This document shows positions 9,206 through 17,634 of a DNA stretch of 64,000 bases, piece after piece. Below the pieces are notes generated by a model. That model did no database searches. It was not told the origin of the DNA and saw nothing but the letters and a program-made list of their open reading frames with translations. Location of the stretch: NCBI RefSeq assembly GCF_000430705.1, contig NZ_AUMN01000010.1, forward strand, positions 113,997-177,996, in the 5' to 3' direction. The DNA comes from Arthrobacter castelli DSM 16402 (GTDB taxonomy: Bacteria > Actinomycetota > Actinomycetes > Actinomycetales > Micrococcaceae). Each line of letters begins with the position of its first letter. The first letter of the stretch is position 1. A program made the position numbers and the translations under genes.

Positions 9206-10438
9206 GTGAGCACAGGCGTAGAGGCATCGAGGCGTGCGACGGCGCCGACCTCACCCGGACGGGTGGGGGACGTACGACGGCGGAACCTGTCCTTGATCCT
9301 GCATCAACTCGGGCTCTCCGGCCAGACGACGCGGGCGCGGCTGGCCGCCGACACCGGATTGACCAAGGCGTCTGTATCCAGCCTGGTCGCCGATCTGGTC
9401 TCCGCCGGGCTGGTGATGGAAGTGGGATTGAACCGGGCGGCCGAGCGTGGCCGGCCGGGACTGGGGGTCGCGCTGAATACGGCGGCCGCGGCGCTGGGCC
9501 TGGAAATCAATGTCGACTACATGGCCGCCGGCGTGCTGAACCTGGCCGGCGACCTTCAATTCCATCAGGTCGTCGAGCAGCACAACGCCGGCAAGGACCC
9601 TGAGGAGGTGTTGGGCAGGCTGACGGAGCTGGCCGGCCAGGCGCTGCAGCAGGCCGAAGCCGCCGGGCTGACGGTCCACGCCGGGGGACTGGCGGTTCCA
9701 GGTCTGGTCGATACGGCCTCAGGCAGAGTGCTCAACGCTCCCAATATCGGGTGGCGGAACGTCGATATCGCCGAATGGGCTGCGTCTCTGGTCCCCGAGG
9801 GAATCCTTGGCACCGCGGTCTTCAATGAGGCCAACAGTGCTGCCCTGGCCGAACTCTGGTATGGCCACGGTCGCGGCATGGGCAATTACCTGTTCATCTC
9901 CGGAGAGGTCGGCATTGGCGGCGGCATTATCATCGACTCCGGCCTGTTTGCCGGCCCGGGCGGCAACGCCGGGGAAATCGGCCATATCGTCGTCGACCCC
10001 GAGGGTCCCGAGTGCTCCTGCGGCGGCTCCGGGTGCCTGGAACGATATGCGGGCCAGGACGCCGTGTTCGTCCGGGCCGGAATCGAGGGAGGCAACGATG
10101 CCGAACGGATGGCAGCGTTGCTCGAAGCGTTGGAGGACGGCGACGAGCAGGCGCTTGCCGCCGTTCGGCGCGCCGGGCATTACCTGGGGGTGGCGGCGTC
10201 GTCGACCTTCCGGCTGCTGGATATCGACGCCGCTGTGCTGGGGGGCAACTTCGCAACCCTCGAGCGTTGGATAACGCCGGCATTCCACGCCAGTGTGGAG
10301 GAGCACGCGCCGGCTGTGCTGGCGGCCGACGACGTCGTCGTGTCCGGACTTGGGCGGCAGGCGGCCCTGATGGGGGCCGCTGGCAGTCGTATCCGCACGG
10401 TGATTGAGCACCCCCACCTGCTGCTGAAGCAGCACTGA
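9206..10438 (+). CDS. xylR: ROK-family transcriptional regulator, XylR-like
   Basis: A 410-residue repressor with an N-terminal winged helix-turn-helix (about residues 22-80: RRRNLSLILHQLGLSGQTTR followed by ARLAADTGLTKASVSSLVAD) and a C-terminal ROK sugar-kinase-like domain. The ROK signature is visible in GEVGIGGGIIIDSGLF, and the zinc-binding cysteines in GPECSCGGSGCLERY. It is transcribed away from xylA, the classic arrangement for XylR, and probably releases xylose genes when xylose is bound. GGAAGGAGAACG lies just before the GTG start at 9206. Confidence 0.9.
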   Translation: MSTGVEASRRATAPTSPGRVGDVRRRNLSLILHQLGLSGQTTRARLAADTGLTKASVSSLVADLVSAGLVMEVGLNRAAERGRPGLGVALNTAAAALGLEINVDYMAAGVLNLAGDLQFHQVVEQHNAGKDPEEVLGRLTELAGQALQQAEAAGLTVHAGGLAVPGLVDTASGRVLNAPNIGWRNVDIAEWAASLVPEGILGTAVFNEANSAALAELWYGHGRGMGNYLFISGEVGIGGGIIIDSGLFAGPGGNAGEIGHIVVDPEGPECSCGGSGCLERYAGQDAVFVRAGIEGGNDAERMAALLEALEDGDEQALAAVRRAGHYLGVAASSTFRLLDIDAAVLGGNFATLERWITPAFHASVEEHAPAVLAADDVVVSGLGRQAALMGAAGSRIRTVIEHPHLLLKQH

Positions 10439-10501
10439 GTCGCACCGGCGCACCGGACCGGGCGTGTTGAGTCGTACCGACCGTTCCGGAACAGGCCGAG
10501 G

Positions 10502-10513
10502 ATCCTATAGCAA
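10502..10513. promoter_or_regulatory. CCTATAG-type operator upstream of GntR regulator
   Basis: ATCCTATAGCAA, matching 9 of 12 positions of the palindrome ATCCTATAGGAT that recurs at 46612, 47751, 57858 and 60105. It lies 39 bases before the GntR start at 10552. Probably a GntR/FCD binding site; inference. Confidence 0.6.
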
Positions 10514-10551
10514 ATATTGTGACAGGAGTTACTCGTGGGTAGACTCTGCTC

Positions 10552-11277
10552 ATGAGCCCCGCCAACGCGGCCAGTGGATCCGCAAAACTCAAACGTCAGG
10601 TGCTGCGGGACGACGTGTGCGAGGCGCTGCTCGACATGATTCTCGAGGAGGAGCTGAAGCCCGGCGCAACGATCAGCATTGACGGGTTAGCCAAGGAGTT
10701 GGGTATTTCCCCGACGCCGATGCGCGAGGCGCTTGCCTACCTCGAACACACAGGGCTGGTTGCCCGCGCGGCCTTGAAAGGGTACACGGTCGCTCCGCGG
10801 CTTTCACCGGAGCAGATGGCCGATCTGATCGACGCGCGGGCCATCATCGAACTGGCCGCTGTCTCCCAGGCGGCGCAACACCCGTCTGCGCTGCTTGAGA
10901 GGCTGCGGGCAGCGCACCGAAACCACCGCGAGGCGGCCGCGGAGGTGACGGCCGGCGACAGCGCAGTTCCCTCGGCCCGGGCAATGCGCGAGTACTTCAA
11001 TGCGGACTGGGCGTTCCATCTGGTGCTCGTCGAAGCCAGCGGGAACCAGTTCCTGCACGGCATGCTGGAGGGACTGGGCGCGCACTTGCACCGCATGGTG
11101 CAATCGGCCGGACGCGGGGTGTTCGACGCCGACATCGCGCTGACCGAACATGGCCAGGTGCTGGCCGCCATCGAAGCCGGCGACCGCGACCGGGCGGTCG
11201 GGGCAATGCGCACGCACCTGGCCAACACGCAGACGAGGGCGCTGGCCGACGCGGCGGCTGGTCGAGACGACATCTGA
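10552..11277 (+). CDS. GntR-family (FCD/FadR-type) transcriptional regulator
   Basis: A 241-residue regulator with a winged-helix N-terminus (about residues 15-85: GATISIDGLAKELGIS and SPTPMREALAYLEHTGLV) and an all-helical FCD ligand domain with the metal-ligand patterns D..R, H and H (ADWAFHLVLVEASGN; LTEHGQVLAAIEAGDRDRAV). Its DNA-binding half is very similar to that of the GntR regulator at 46630, including SPTP.REAL..LEHTG. The matching palindrome upstream suggests both recognise the same sequence. It converges on the tct/pdxA2 operon and is monocistronic. The ATG lies beyond a weak ribosome site. Confidence 0.88.
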   Translation: MSPANAASGSAKLKRQVLRDDVCEALLDMILEEELKPGATISIDGLAKELGISPTPMREALAYLEHTGLVARAALKGYTVAPRLSPEQMADLIDARAIIELAAVSQAAQHPSALLERLRAAHRNHREAAAEVTAGDSAVPSARAMREYFNADWAFHLVLVEASGNQFLHGMLEGLGAHLHRMVQSAGRGVFDADIALTEHGQVLAAIEAGDRDRAVGAMRTHLANTQTRALADAAAGRDDI

Positions 11278-11352
11278 ATCCCCTCCGGTGGCGCCTGAAT
11301 CCTGTCCGCGCAGGGCATCGTCTGCCAGGCACCGCCCGAACGCGCGCCAGCG

Positions 11353-12474
11353 CTAGTCGAACACGATAATCTGCCGAACCGCATTGCCATCGGCGAGGTC
11401 ATCCAGCGCCTGGTTGATGTCCTCCAGGCGAATGGTCGCCGACGCCAGTTCCTCAACCGGCAGCCGGCCTTCCCGCCACATCTTCGCGTAGACCGGAATG
11501 TCATGTTCGGGCACGGCTGAGCCGAGGTAGGAGCCAATGATCGTCCGGGCTTCAGCGGTAATACCCAGCGGGGCTATCGAGGAGCGGGCGTCAGGAGAAG
11601 GCAAGCCCACGGTAACCGTCGTTCCGCCAACGGCAGTCGCGGCCACCGCCGTCTCGAACGCCTTCGGATGCCCGGCAGCTTCAATCACCACCGGTGCCTT
11701 GATTCCCAGCTCTGCTGCCTCCGCTGGCGAATAGACGGAAGTGGCACCCAGCTCGCGTGCCCGCTCGAGCTTATCGGGATTAGCATCGACGCCGATGATC
11801 CGCCCGGGTGCCTCGCTCGCTGCCGCCAGGGACACAGCAGTCAACAGCGCCGCCATGCCGACTCCGCCGAGGCCGACAATCATCACGTCCTGGCCCTTGG
11901 CCGGCTTGCCGGAGTTCAATACAGCACCGCCGCCGGTCAGCACTGCACAGCCCAGCACGGCGGCGGCAGCTGGTGGAATGTCGTTGTCCACCGGAACCAC
12001 AGAGCGGCGGTTGACCACCGCATGAGTGGCAAACGCGGAGACGCCCATGTGATGGGCCACTGTCTCCCCATGACGGGACAACCGGGTGCTGTCACCGAGC
12101 AGCACGCCGTCGTTATTGCTGGTCGTGCCCGGGGTGCAGGGGAGTTTGCCATCAGTGGCGCAATTTGCGCACTCGCCGCAGCGGGGCAGGAAGACTGTCA
12201 CCACCCGCTGTCCGGGCTCGAGATCTGTCACGCCGTGGCCGGTATCCACGACGACGCCGGAGGCTTCGTGCCCGAGCAGCATGGGCACGGGGCGGACACG
12301 GCTGCCGTCGACCACCGACAAATCGGAATGGCACAGTCCCGCCGCCTCGATTCTGATCAGCACCTCACCGGAGCCCGGGGCATCGAGCTCCAGTTCGCTG
12401 ATGGACAGTGGCTTCGAATCAGCATAGGGGCGTTCCCGGCCGATTTCGTCGAGGACGGCTCCGGTGATCTTCAC
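11353..12474 (-). CDS. Zinc-dependent alcohol dehydrogenase
   Basis: A 373-residue medium-chain dehydrogenase. Catalytic zinc residues are seen in GLCHSDLSVVDG and LGHEASGVV; the structural-zinc lobe CGECANCATDGKLPC has all four cysteines; the NAD(P) fold is GLGGVGMAALLTAVSLA. It resembles the class III/aryl-alcohol branch rather than sugar-specific forms. The GTG at 12474 has GAAGGG upstream and fits family length; upstream extensions overlap the tctA end region and are unlikely. It is the last gene of the pdxA2-tctCBA-adh operon, 74 bases after tctA. It may oxidise an alcohol of the imported acid or dispose of a reduced by-product; the substrate is unknown. Confidence 0.88.
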   Translation of the reverse strand: MKITGAVLDEIGRERPYADSKPLSISELELDAPGSGEVLIRIEAAGLCHSDLSVVDGSRVRPVPMLLGHEASGVVVDTGHGVTDLEPGQRVVTVFLPRCGECANCATDGKLPCTPGTTSNNDGVLLGDSTRLSRHGETVAHHMGVSAFATHAVVNRRSVVPVDNDIPPAAAAVLGCAVLTGGGAVLNSGKPAKGQDVMIVGLGGVGMAALLTAVSLAAASEAPGRIIGVDANPDKLERARELGATSVYSPAEAAELGIKAPVVIEAAGHPKAFETAVAATAVGGTTVTVGLPSPDARSSIAPLGITAEARTIIGSYLGSAVPEHDIPVYAKMWREGRLPVEELASATIRLEDINQALDDLADGNAVRQIIVFD

Positions 12475-12548
12475 ATCGTTCCCTTCGTGATTGTGGCGGT
12501 GGAATCGTTGCCGAATGACGAACTTATCGCAGGTTGCGTCCGCGCTGA

Positions 12549-14060
12549 TCACACCTTGGCCGTTTCCCGGATCTCTTTGCCGGCACGGACGCGACGGCGA
12601 ATGAGTCCGGCGACCGGGGGACCGACGAATGCCACAATGGCGGCAATGGTGAATGTCGCGGAGATCGGCCCATGGAAGAGGATGAGCAGGTTGCCCTGTC
12701 CCAACGCCGAGGTCTGCACCAGGTACTTCTCCAGCAGCGGACCGAGGACCAGGCCGAGCACCATGGGTGCGGCGGGGAAATCGAACCGTTTCATGAAGTA
12801 TCCCAGGATGCCCGCTCCGAACACCACCCAGAGGGCAAAGCTGGTGTTCCCGATGGCGAATGCTCCGACCAGGCTCATCAGCAGGATGATGGGGTAGAGG
12901 TAGCTGTACGGCACCCGCAGAATCTGTGCGAACACCGGGGCGAGCGGCAGGTTGAGCACCAGCAGGATCAGGTTGCCGACGAAGAAGGACACTAGCAGGC
13001 CCCACACCAATTCGGGCTGCTGTTCGAACAACAAGGGACCTGGCTGGATACCGAAGATGACGAACGCACCCAGCAGGATAGCTGTGGTGCCGCTGCCCGG
13101 AATGCCCAACGCCAGCGTGGGAATGAAGCTTGCGTTGGCGGCGGCATTGTTGGACGCTTCCGGCGCAGCGACGCCTTCGACCGCACCCTTTCCAACCTGC
13201 TTCTTGAACTTTCCGAATGAGCGTTCAACGCCGTAGGACATGAACGAGGCCAGCGTCGCTCCGGCGCCGGGCAGCGTCCCGAGCCCGAAGCCCAGGCCGG
13301 TGCCACGCAGCGCGGGCGCAACCGACCGGCGCAGTTCCGACTTGGTGATCAACAGGTCACGGAAGGTCGCCTTGATGGGTTTTTCGCCGCCGCGATGGAT
13401 CTGGTGCAACACCTCGCCGATGGCGAATACCCCGATCAGGATGGCGATGAAGCCGAGGCCGCTGAGCAGGTTGACGCTGCCGAAGGTGAAGCGTGCCGTG
13501 GCAAAGCCCGAGGCCACTCCGACCATCGAGATGAGCAAGCCGGCTGCTGCCATGATGATGCCCCGCAGCATGTTCTCGCCGGCGAAGGACACGATGGTCG
13601 CCAGGCCCAGCAGGATAATGGCGAGATTCTCCGGCGGGCCGAAACGCAATGCGAAGTCAGCCACCGGGGCTGCCAGCGCCATCAATCCGATCAACGAAAC
13701 GACCGCGGCAACGAAGGACGATATGGCGGAGATCGCCAGTGCGGCCCCGGCCCTGCCGTTTCTGGCCATTTGGTAGCCATCGAGGGTGAGCACCACGCTG
13801 GAGGAATCACCGGGAGTTGAGATCAGGATGGAACTGATGGAGGCACCATACTGGCTGCCGTAGTAAATTCCGGCCAGCATGATCAGGGCCGTGACCGGTT
13901 CCATCCCGAGGGTCAGCGGCAGCAGGATCGCCACGCCGGTGGCTGAACCAAGTCCCGGAAGCATCCCGATGATGGTGCCCAGCAGGACACCGGCGAAACA
14001 CCACAGCAGATTGTGGGGCGTGATCGCGGTTTCGATCCCGATCTGGAGGTTTTCGAGCAC
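12549..14060 (-). CDS. tctA: Tripartite tricarboxylate transporter large membrane subunit TctA
   Basis: A 503-residue polytopic membrane protein of the TctA family with about ten to twelve hydrophobic segments. Typical motifs include GTIIGMLPGLGSATGVAIL near residue 30 and YYGSQYGASISSILISTPGD near residue 70, followed later by GVAAPEASNNAAANASFIPT. It forms the ion-coupled channel for an organic acid. The GTG start at 14060 has AAGGAG six bases upstream and lies 12 bases after tctB. The substrate is set by the TctC binding protein; the linked PdxA2-like gene suggests a hydroxylated acid or acid sugar. Confidence 0.93.
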   Translation of the reverse strand: MLENLQIGIETAITPHNLLWCFAGVLLGTIIGMLPGLGSATGVAILLPLTLGMEPVTALIMLAGIYYGSQYGASISSILISTPGDSSSVVLTLDGYQMARNGRAGAALAISAISSFVAAVVSLIGLMALAAPVADFALRFGPPENLAIILLGLATIVSFAGENMLRGIIMAAAGLLISMVGVASGFATARFTFGSVNLLSGLGFIAILIGVFAIGEVLHQIHRGGEKPIKATFRDLLITKSELRRSVAPALRGTGLGFGLGTLPGAGATLASFMSYGVERSFGKFKKQVGKGAVEGVAAPEASNNAAANASFIPTLALGIPGSGTTAILLGAFVIFGIQPGPLLFEQQPELVWGLLVSFFVGNLILLVLNLPLAPVFAQILRVPYSYLYPIILLMSLVGAFAIGNTSFALWVVFGAGILGYFMKRFDFPAAPMVLGLVLGPLLEKYLVQTSALGQGNLLILFHGPISATFTIAAIVAFVGPPVAGLIRRRVRAGKEIRETAKV

Positions 14061-14072
14061 GAGGGCTCCTTA

Positions 14073-14681
14073 CTAAATCAGGCCCAGTGCGCCTTGGGGC
14101 AGGGGCACACCAAGGGCTTGGACGAAAATGAGGTACGCGCCGGCCAAAGCGCCGGCAGCCATTAGCACGGACGGCAGCAAGGGCTTGCGTTCCACCCACA
14201 GCACAACGGTCAGCACCATCGCGGTCAATGACAGCAGCAGGCCGAGCCAGGGCATCACCAGCAGGGCGGCAAGCAGGATGCCGAAGACCTTCACGATGGC
14301 CCGGTTGCGTGGGGAAGCGGTGCGTCCAAAGGTGTCGCGCTGCTGGGTCGATTCGCTGCTGCCTTCCGTTTCCGGGTCTGCCGTTTGGCCGATGGCGGCG
14401 TTGGCCTCTTCCTCGATATCTTCGGTGAAGTCCATCAGCGAACCGCCGCGCTGTCCGTGGGTCAGGTACATCCTCGTGATCTCCGCCAGGGAGGCCACGA
14501 GAATGAACCCACCGGTGACCACCGGGAGGAAGCCGGGCCCGACTTTGCCTCCTTCCTCCAGGAAGCCGTAGCCGAATCCCATCACCAGGGCGAAGGCGCC
14601 CACGGCAGCCAGGATCGCTGTGCCAACGACGTCGGAAGTCGGCGGCCTTGTCCGTGCGGGGGCTTCGCTCTTACTTGTCAT
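14073..14681 (-). CDS. tctB: Tripartite tricarboxylate transporter small membrane subunit TctB
   Basis: A 202-residue membrane protein with four predicted helices, of the TctB family, which pairs with TctA. The N-terminal helix contains VVGTAILAAVGAFALVMGFG; a polar loop (about residues 80-130) separates it from the C-terminal helices. The ATG at 14681 overlaps the last codons of tctC by 11 bases, giving translational coupling; longer starts inside tctC are possible but less likely. Confidence 0.85.
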   Translation of the reverse strand: MTSKSEAPARTRPPTSDVVGTAILAAVGAFALVMGFGYGFLEEGGKVGPGFLPVVTGGFILVASLAEITRMYLTHGQRGGSLMDFTEDIEEEANAAIGQTADPETEGSSESTQQRDTFGRTASPRNRAIVKVFGILLAALLVMPWLGLLLSLTAMVLTVVLWVERKPLLPSVLMAAGALAGAYLIFVQALGVPLPQGALGLI

Positions 14682-15654
14682 TTTTCTTATCGAGGATCCG
14701 CTTGAGGTCCTTGTTGTAGTCGTCAAGGAATGCCTTGAACTCGTCGCCGTAGGCGACATCGGGCTGTAGCAGATTGCTCTCGATGTACTTGGTGTAGGCG
14801 TCGGTCTTGGCGTATTCCTTGGCAGCGTCGATCCAGTGCTGCTTGGCCTCGGCGGAAATGCCCCCGGGTGCGATGAATCCGCGCCACTGGGCGAACGTCA
14901 CATCGACACCCTGTTCAACGCCGGTCGGGACGTCGGCGAGCGGCTTGTAGTCGTATCGTTCGGGTGCGAGCACGCACAGCGGCTTGAGGTCGCCGGATTC
15001 GAAGTATCCCAGTGCCTCGCCCGGATTCGTCATCGCCACGTCGATGTGACCTCCCAGCAGGGCCGTGGCGATTTCGGCGCCGGATTCGAAGACGACGGAC
15101 TCGAATTTGACGTTGGACTGTTCCTCGATCAGGCTCCAGGCGACGAACTCAGGGCCGGTTGCCCCCGAAATTCCGGTGGTCACCTCGCCTTGCTTGGCGG
15201 CCTCGATGACGTCCGGGCACGTTTTGTGCGGCGAGTCAGCGTCCACCATCACCACGTTGTAGTCCGAGCCGAGTTTCATAATGGGCGTGAAGTCTTCGTA
15301 GTCGAAGGCCACGTCCTGGACAATCGGCAGGGTCATCAGCGCGGTTTCGCTGGCCAGCAGCACACCGGGGTCGCCTTTGCTGGCCAGCAACTCGGAATAT
15401 CCGACGGCGCCGTCCCCGCCGGTGATGTTTTCGACAGTGACAGTCGATTTGGTGACTTTTTCGAGGCCTTTGGAAATGGCGCGTCCGGCAATGTCGGACC
15501 CGCCGCCGGCAGCGAAGGGAACGATCATCCGGACATCGTTCGGTGCCGTGAAGGCTCCGTCTTTGCTGCCACTGGATGTGCCTCCGCAAGCGGTCAATGT
15601 GAGGGCGGCCGCCGCGGTGGCTGCCGGTAATAGGAACTTGGTGCGTCGGTTCAT
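14671..15654 (-). CDS. tctC: Tripartite tricarboxylate transporter substrate-binding lipoprotein TctC
   Basis: A 327-residue extracytoplasmic binding protein. It has a lipoprotein signal peptide (MNRRTKFLLP..., lipobox LTACGG near residue 23) and then the Bug/TctC pattern DVRMIVPFAAGGGSDIAGRA, which grips carboxylate groups through backbone amides. The ATG at 15654 has AGAGGA upstream. It lies between pdxA2 and tctB in one operon, with 72 bases to pdxA2. The family binds dicarboxylates, citrate and aromatic or sugar acids; the ligand here is not predictable by eye. Confidence 0.93.
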   Translation of the reverse strand: MNRRTKFLLPAATAAAALTLTACGGTSSGSKDGAFTAPNDVRMIVPFAAGGGSDIAGRAISKGLEKVTKSTVTVENITGGDGAVGYSELLASKGDPGVLLASETALMTLPIVQDVAFDYEDFTPIMKLGSDYNVVMVDADSPHKTCPDVIEAAKQGEVTTGISGATGPEFVAWSLIEEQSNVKFESVVFESGAEIATALLGGHIDVAMTNPGEALGYFESGDLKPLCVLAPERYDYKPLADVPTGVEQGVDVTFAQWRGFIAPGGISAEAKQHWIDAAKEYAKTDAYTKYIESNLLQPDVAYGDEFKAFLDDYNKDLKRILDKKNDK

Positions 15655-15726
15655 TGTTATATCCTCTTTGAAATAGTGGCGAGTGCATCCACTGTGGTCG
15701 TGCTCCAGGTAACCGCGTGGTCCGGG

Positions 15727-16734
15727 TTAGGTGGAACTGCGCTGCATGTTTTGAGCCGCGAGGTCGACCGCGATCTCAAAGGCACGTTGGCTGGGTCCGG
15801 TTTTGGCGATCCCCTGGCCGACAATTTCGTAGGCGGTGCCGTGGGCCGGGGTGGCGATGGGGACCGGCAGGCCGCCCTGGACGGTGACTCCTTGGTCAAA
15901 GCCCATGAGTTTCATGGCAATCTGGCCCTGGTCGTGATACATCGTGACGACCCCGTCGAATTCACCGTCGCGGGCACGAATGAAGACTGTGTCACAGGGG
16001 TAAGGACCGCTGGCATCGATTTCCTCGGTCCGGGTGAGGGCGATGCCGGGTGCAATGTGGTCGATTTCCTCGTGGCCGAATTGGCCGTTCTCGCCTGCGT
16101 GGGGATTGAGCGCGCATACGGCCAGCCGCGGATGCTCCACCCCTGAACCACGCACCACATGGTCGAGCAGCCGGATCGCTTCGGCCACGGAACGGGCATT
16201 GATGTTTTCGGCAACCTCTTTGACTCCGATGTGCGAGGTGACCCGGGATGTGGCCAGTGACGGCACGAAGTTCAATTCCGACGTCGTTCCCTCAAAGCCC
16301 AACGACTTGGCGAACCAGCGGAGTTCATCCTCTTCATGCATCCCCGCCAAATGCAGCGCGGACTTGTTCAATGGAGTGAACATGATGGCGTCTGCTTCCC
16401 CGCGTTCGAACATGGCCAGGGCGTCGGTCAGGTCGGCCATCACCCGTTCGCCGGCTTCGGCGCTGATCCTGCCGCGGATGAAGGTCCGGTCGCCGAACCT
16501 GCTTCCGACCGCCGTGACCGCCGTGGTGCCCGGGCGCGGTGCGCAGGCGACGGAGACGCCGGCCTCATGCGCAGCGGCCTGAATCTCATCCTCGGTGGCC
16601 AGCACATAGACGTCGGCGCGGGCGAGGTTGGCCGGATCTGACAGGATCTTCACGGCCAGTTCCGGGCCGATGCCGGACGGGTCGCCCATCGTCAGGGCCA
16701 GCCGGGGCCGGACCGGGTACTCAGTCGGGGACAA
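15727..16734 (-). CDS. pdxA2: PdxA/PdxA2-family 4-phosphate hydroxyacid dehydrogenase
   Basis: A 335-residue NAD-dependent, metal-binding dehydrogenase/decarboxylase of the PdxA fold. Seen: LALTMGDPSGIGPELAVK at the N-terminus and three metal-histidine regions, TSHIGVKEV, CALNPHAGENGQFGHEE and TMYHDQGQIAMK. In vitamin B6 synthesis PdxA acts on 4-phosphohydroxy-L-threonine; PdxA2 paralogues decarboxylate D-threonate 4-phosphate or related acids. Placement with a TctCBA importer and an alcohol dehydrogenase, with no other B6 genes, favours the catabolic role. The start is a TTG at 16734 with AAAGGAGA just upstream; longer starts are poorer. A four-carbon acid sugar kinase that could make its substrate is encoded at 21682, in another operon. 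Confidence 0.88.
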   Translation of the reverse strand: MSPTEYPVRPRLALTMGDPSGIGPELAVKILSDPANLARADVYVLATEDEIQAAAHEAGVSVACAPRPGTTAVTAVGSRFGDRTFIRGRISAEAGERVMADLTDALAMFERGEADAIMFTPLNKSALHLAGMHEEDELRWFAKSLGFEGTTSELNFVPSLATSRVTSHIGVKEVAENINARSVAEAIRLLDHVVRGSGVEHPRLAVCALNPHAGENGQFGHEEIDHIAPGIALTRTEEIDASGPYPCDTVFIRARDGEFDGVVTMYHDQGQIAMKLMGFDQGVTVQGGLPVPIATPAHGTAYEIVGQGIAKTGPSQRAFEIAVDLAAQNMQRSST

Positions 16735-16750
16735 TGTATCTCCTTTTGGT

Positions 16751-16765
16751 ATGTCGTATACAAAA
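16751..16765. promoter_or_regulatory. GTATAC operator candidate upstream of pdxA2-tct operon
   Basis: On the minus strand TTTTGTATACGACAT, centred on the palindrome GTATAC, just upstream of the pdxA2 ribosome site. It resembles the site at 18911 (ACTGTATACCGTA). GntR/FCD regulators often bind TGTATAC-type palindromes, so the regulator at 19006 may control both; inference. Confidence 0.5.
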
Positions 16766-16869
16766 GATGCTATTGGATAAAAGCGTGCCACAGATCACAT
16801 GCCACGGACAAGGGGTGGGGGTGGCTCGAAAGTGGACAAGGGGCGGGGTTGGGCTGGCCCGAATATGTC

Positions 16870-17634
16870 TTACCGTCCGGACCAGGACGGTCTCTCTTTG
16901 TCCAGGAAGGCGCGCACCGCGGTCGCGAAGTCCTCGCTGCCGTAGACGGTCTTGACGATGTCCTCGTCTTCAATGCCGCTGCCTTGATGGAGCCTGCGCA
17001 GTCCTTCCTTAACGGCCCACATGGTCAGCGGGGCGTGGTTGGCCAGGCGGTCGGTGAGAGCGGCCAATTCGCCGTCCATGTCGTCGGCGACGGCAGTGAC
17101 AAAGCCGCAACCGAGCGCTTCTTGGGCCGGCATCATTCGTGCGGTCAGCAGCAGGTCTGCGGTGCGCGACCGGCCCAGCAGCCCGGCCAGTACCGACAGG
17201 GTGCTGATTGACAGGCAGTTGCCGAGGGTGCGGGCGATGGGCACCCCGAATTTCGCGGCCGGGCTGCAGATCCGCACATCTGCCACCGACGCCAGCCCGA
17301 GGCCGCCGCCAATGCAATAGCCTTCGATGGCGGCGACAACTGGAACGTTCACGGCGCCCAGCCGTGAGAGCACCGCGCTGATCTGATCCTCGTACTGCAC
17401 GCCCCGGGCCCCGTCGAACCCGGTAAATTGCGCGATGTCCGTTCCGGCGACGAAGGCGTCACCACCGGCGCCGCGAAGCACCATCACCCGGATGCTGTCA
17501 TCCGTATCCACCCGTTCACAGGCTTCCTGCAGCCCTCGATACATTTCCCAGGTCATCGCATTGCGCTGCTCGGGCCGGTTGAATGTGACGGTGAGGATGC
17601 TTCCGGTCTCTTCGACCAACAAATCTTCGGTCAT
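16870..17634 (-). CDS. Enoyl-CoA hydratase/isomerase family protein
   Basis: A 254-residue crotonase-fold protein. The family core is seen as LTVTFNRPEQRNAMTWEMY near the N-terminus, the oxyanion-hole segments DAFVAGTDIAQFTGF and EGYCIGGGLGLASVADVRI, and GVPIARTLGNCLSIS. The typical catalytic glutamates of mitochondrial hydratase are not obvious, so the reaction (hydration, isomerisation or other CoA-thioester chemistry) is open. Its ATG overlaps the stop of the CoA-transferase by four bases (ATGA), so the two are translationally coupled and likely act in sequence on one acid. Confidence 0.88.
   Translation of the reverse strand: MTEDLLVEETGSILTVTFNRPEQRNAMTWEMYRGLQEACERVDTDDSIRVMVLRGAGGDAFVAGTDIAQFTGFDGARGVQYEDQISAVLSRLGAVNVPVVAAIEGYCIGGGLGLASVADVRICSPAAKFGVPIARTLGNCLSISTLSVLAGLLGRSRTADLLLTARMMPAQEALGCGFVTAVADDMDGELAALTDRLANHAPLTMWAVKEGLRRLHQGSGIEDEDIVKTVYGSEDFATAVRAFLDKERPSWSGR

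Noticed and set aside
11353..13005. Alcohol dehydrogenase with a 180-residue N-terminal extension
   Set aside because: The extension is read in another frame of tctA; the GTG at 12474 gives the normal family N-terminus.
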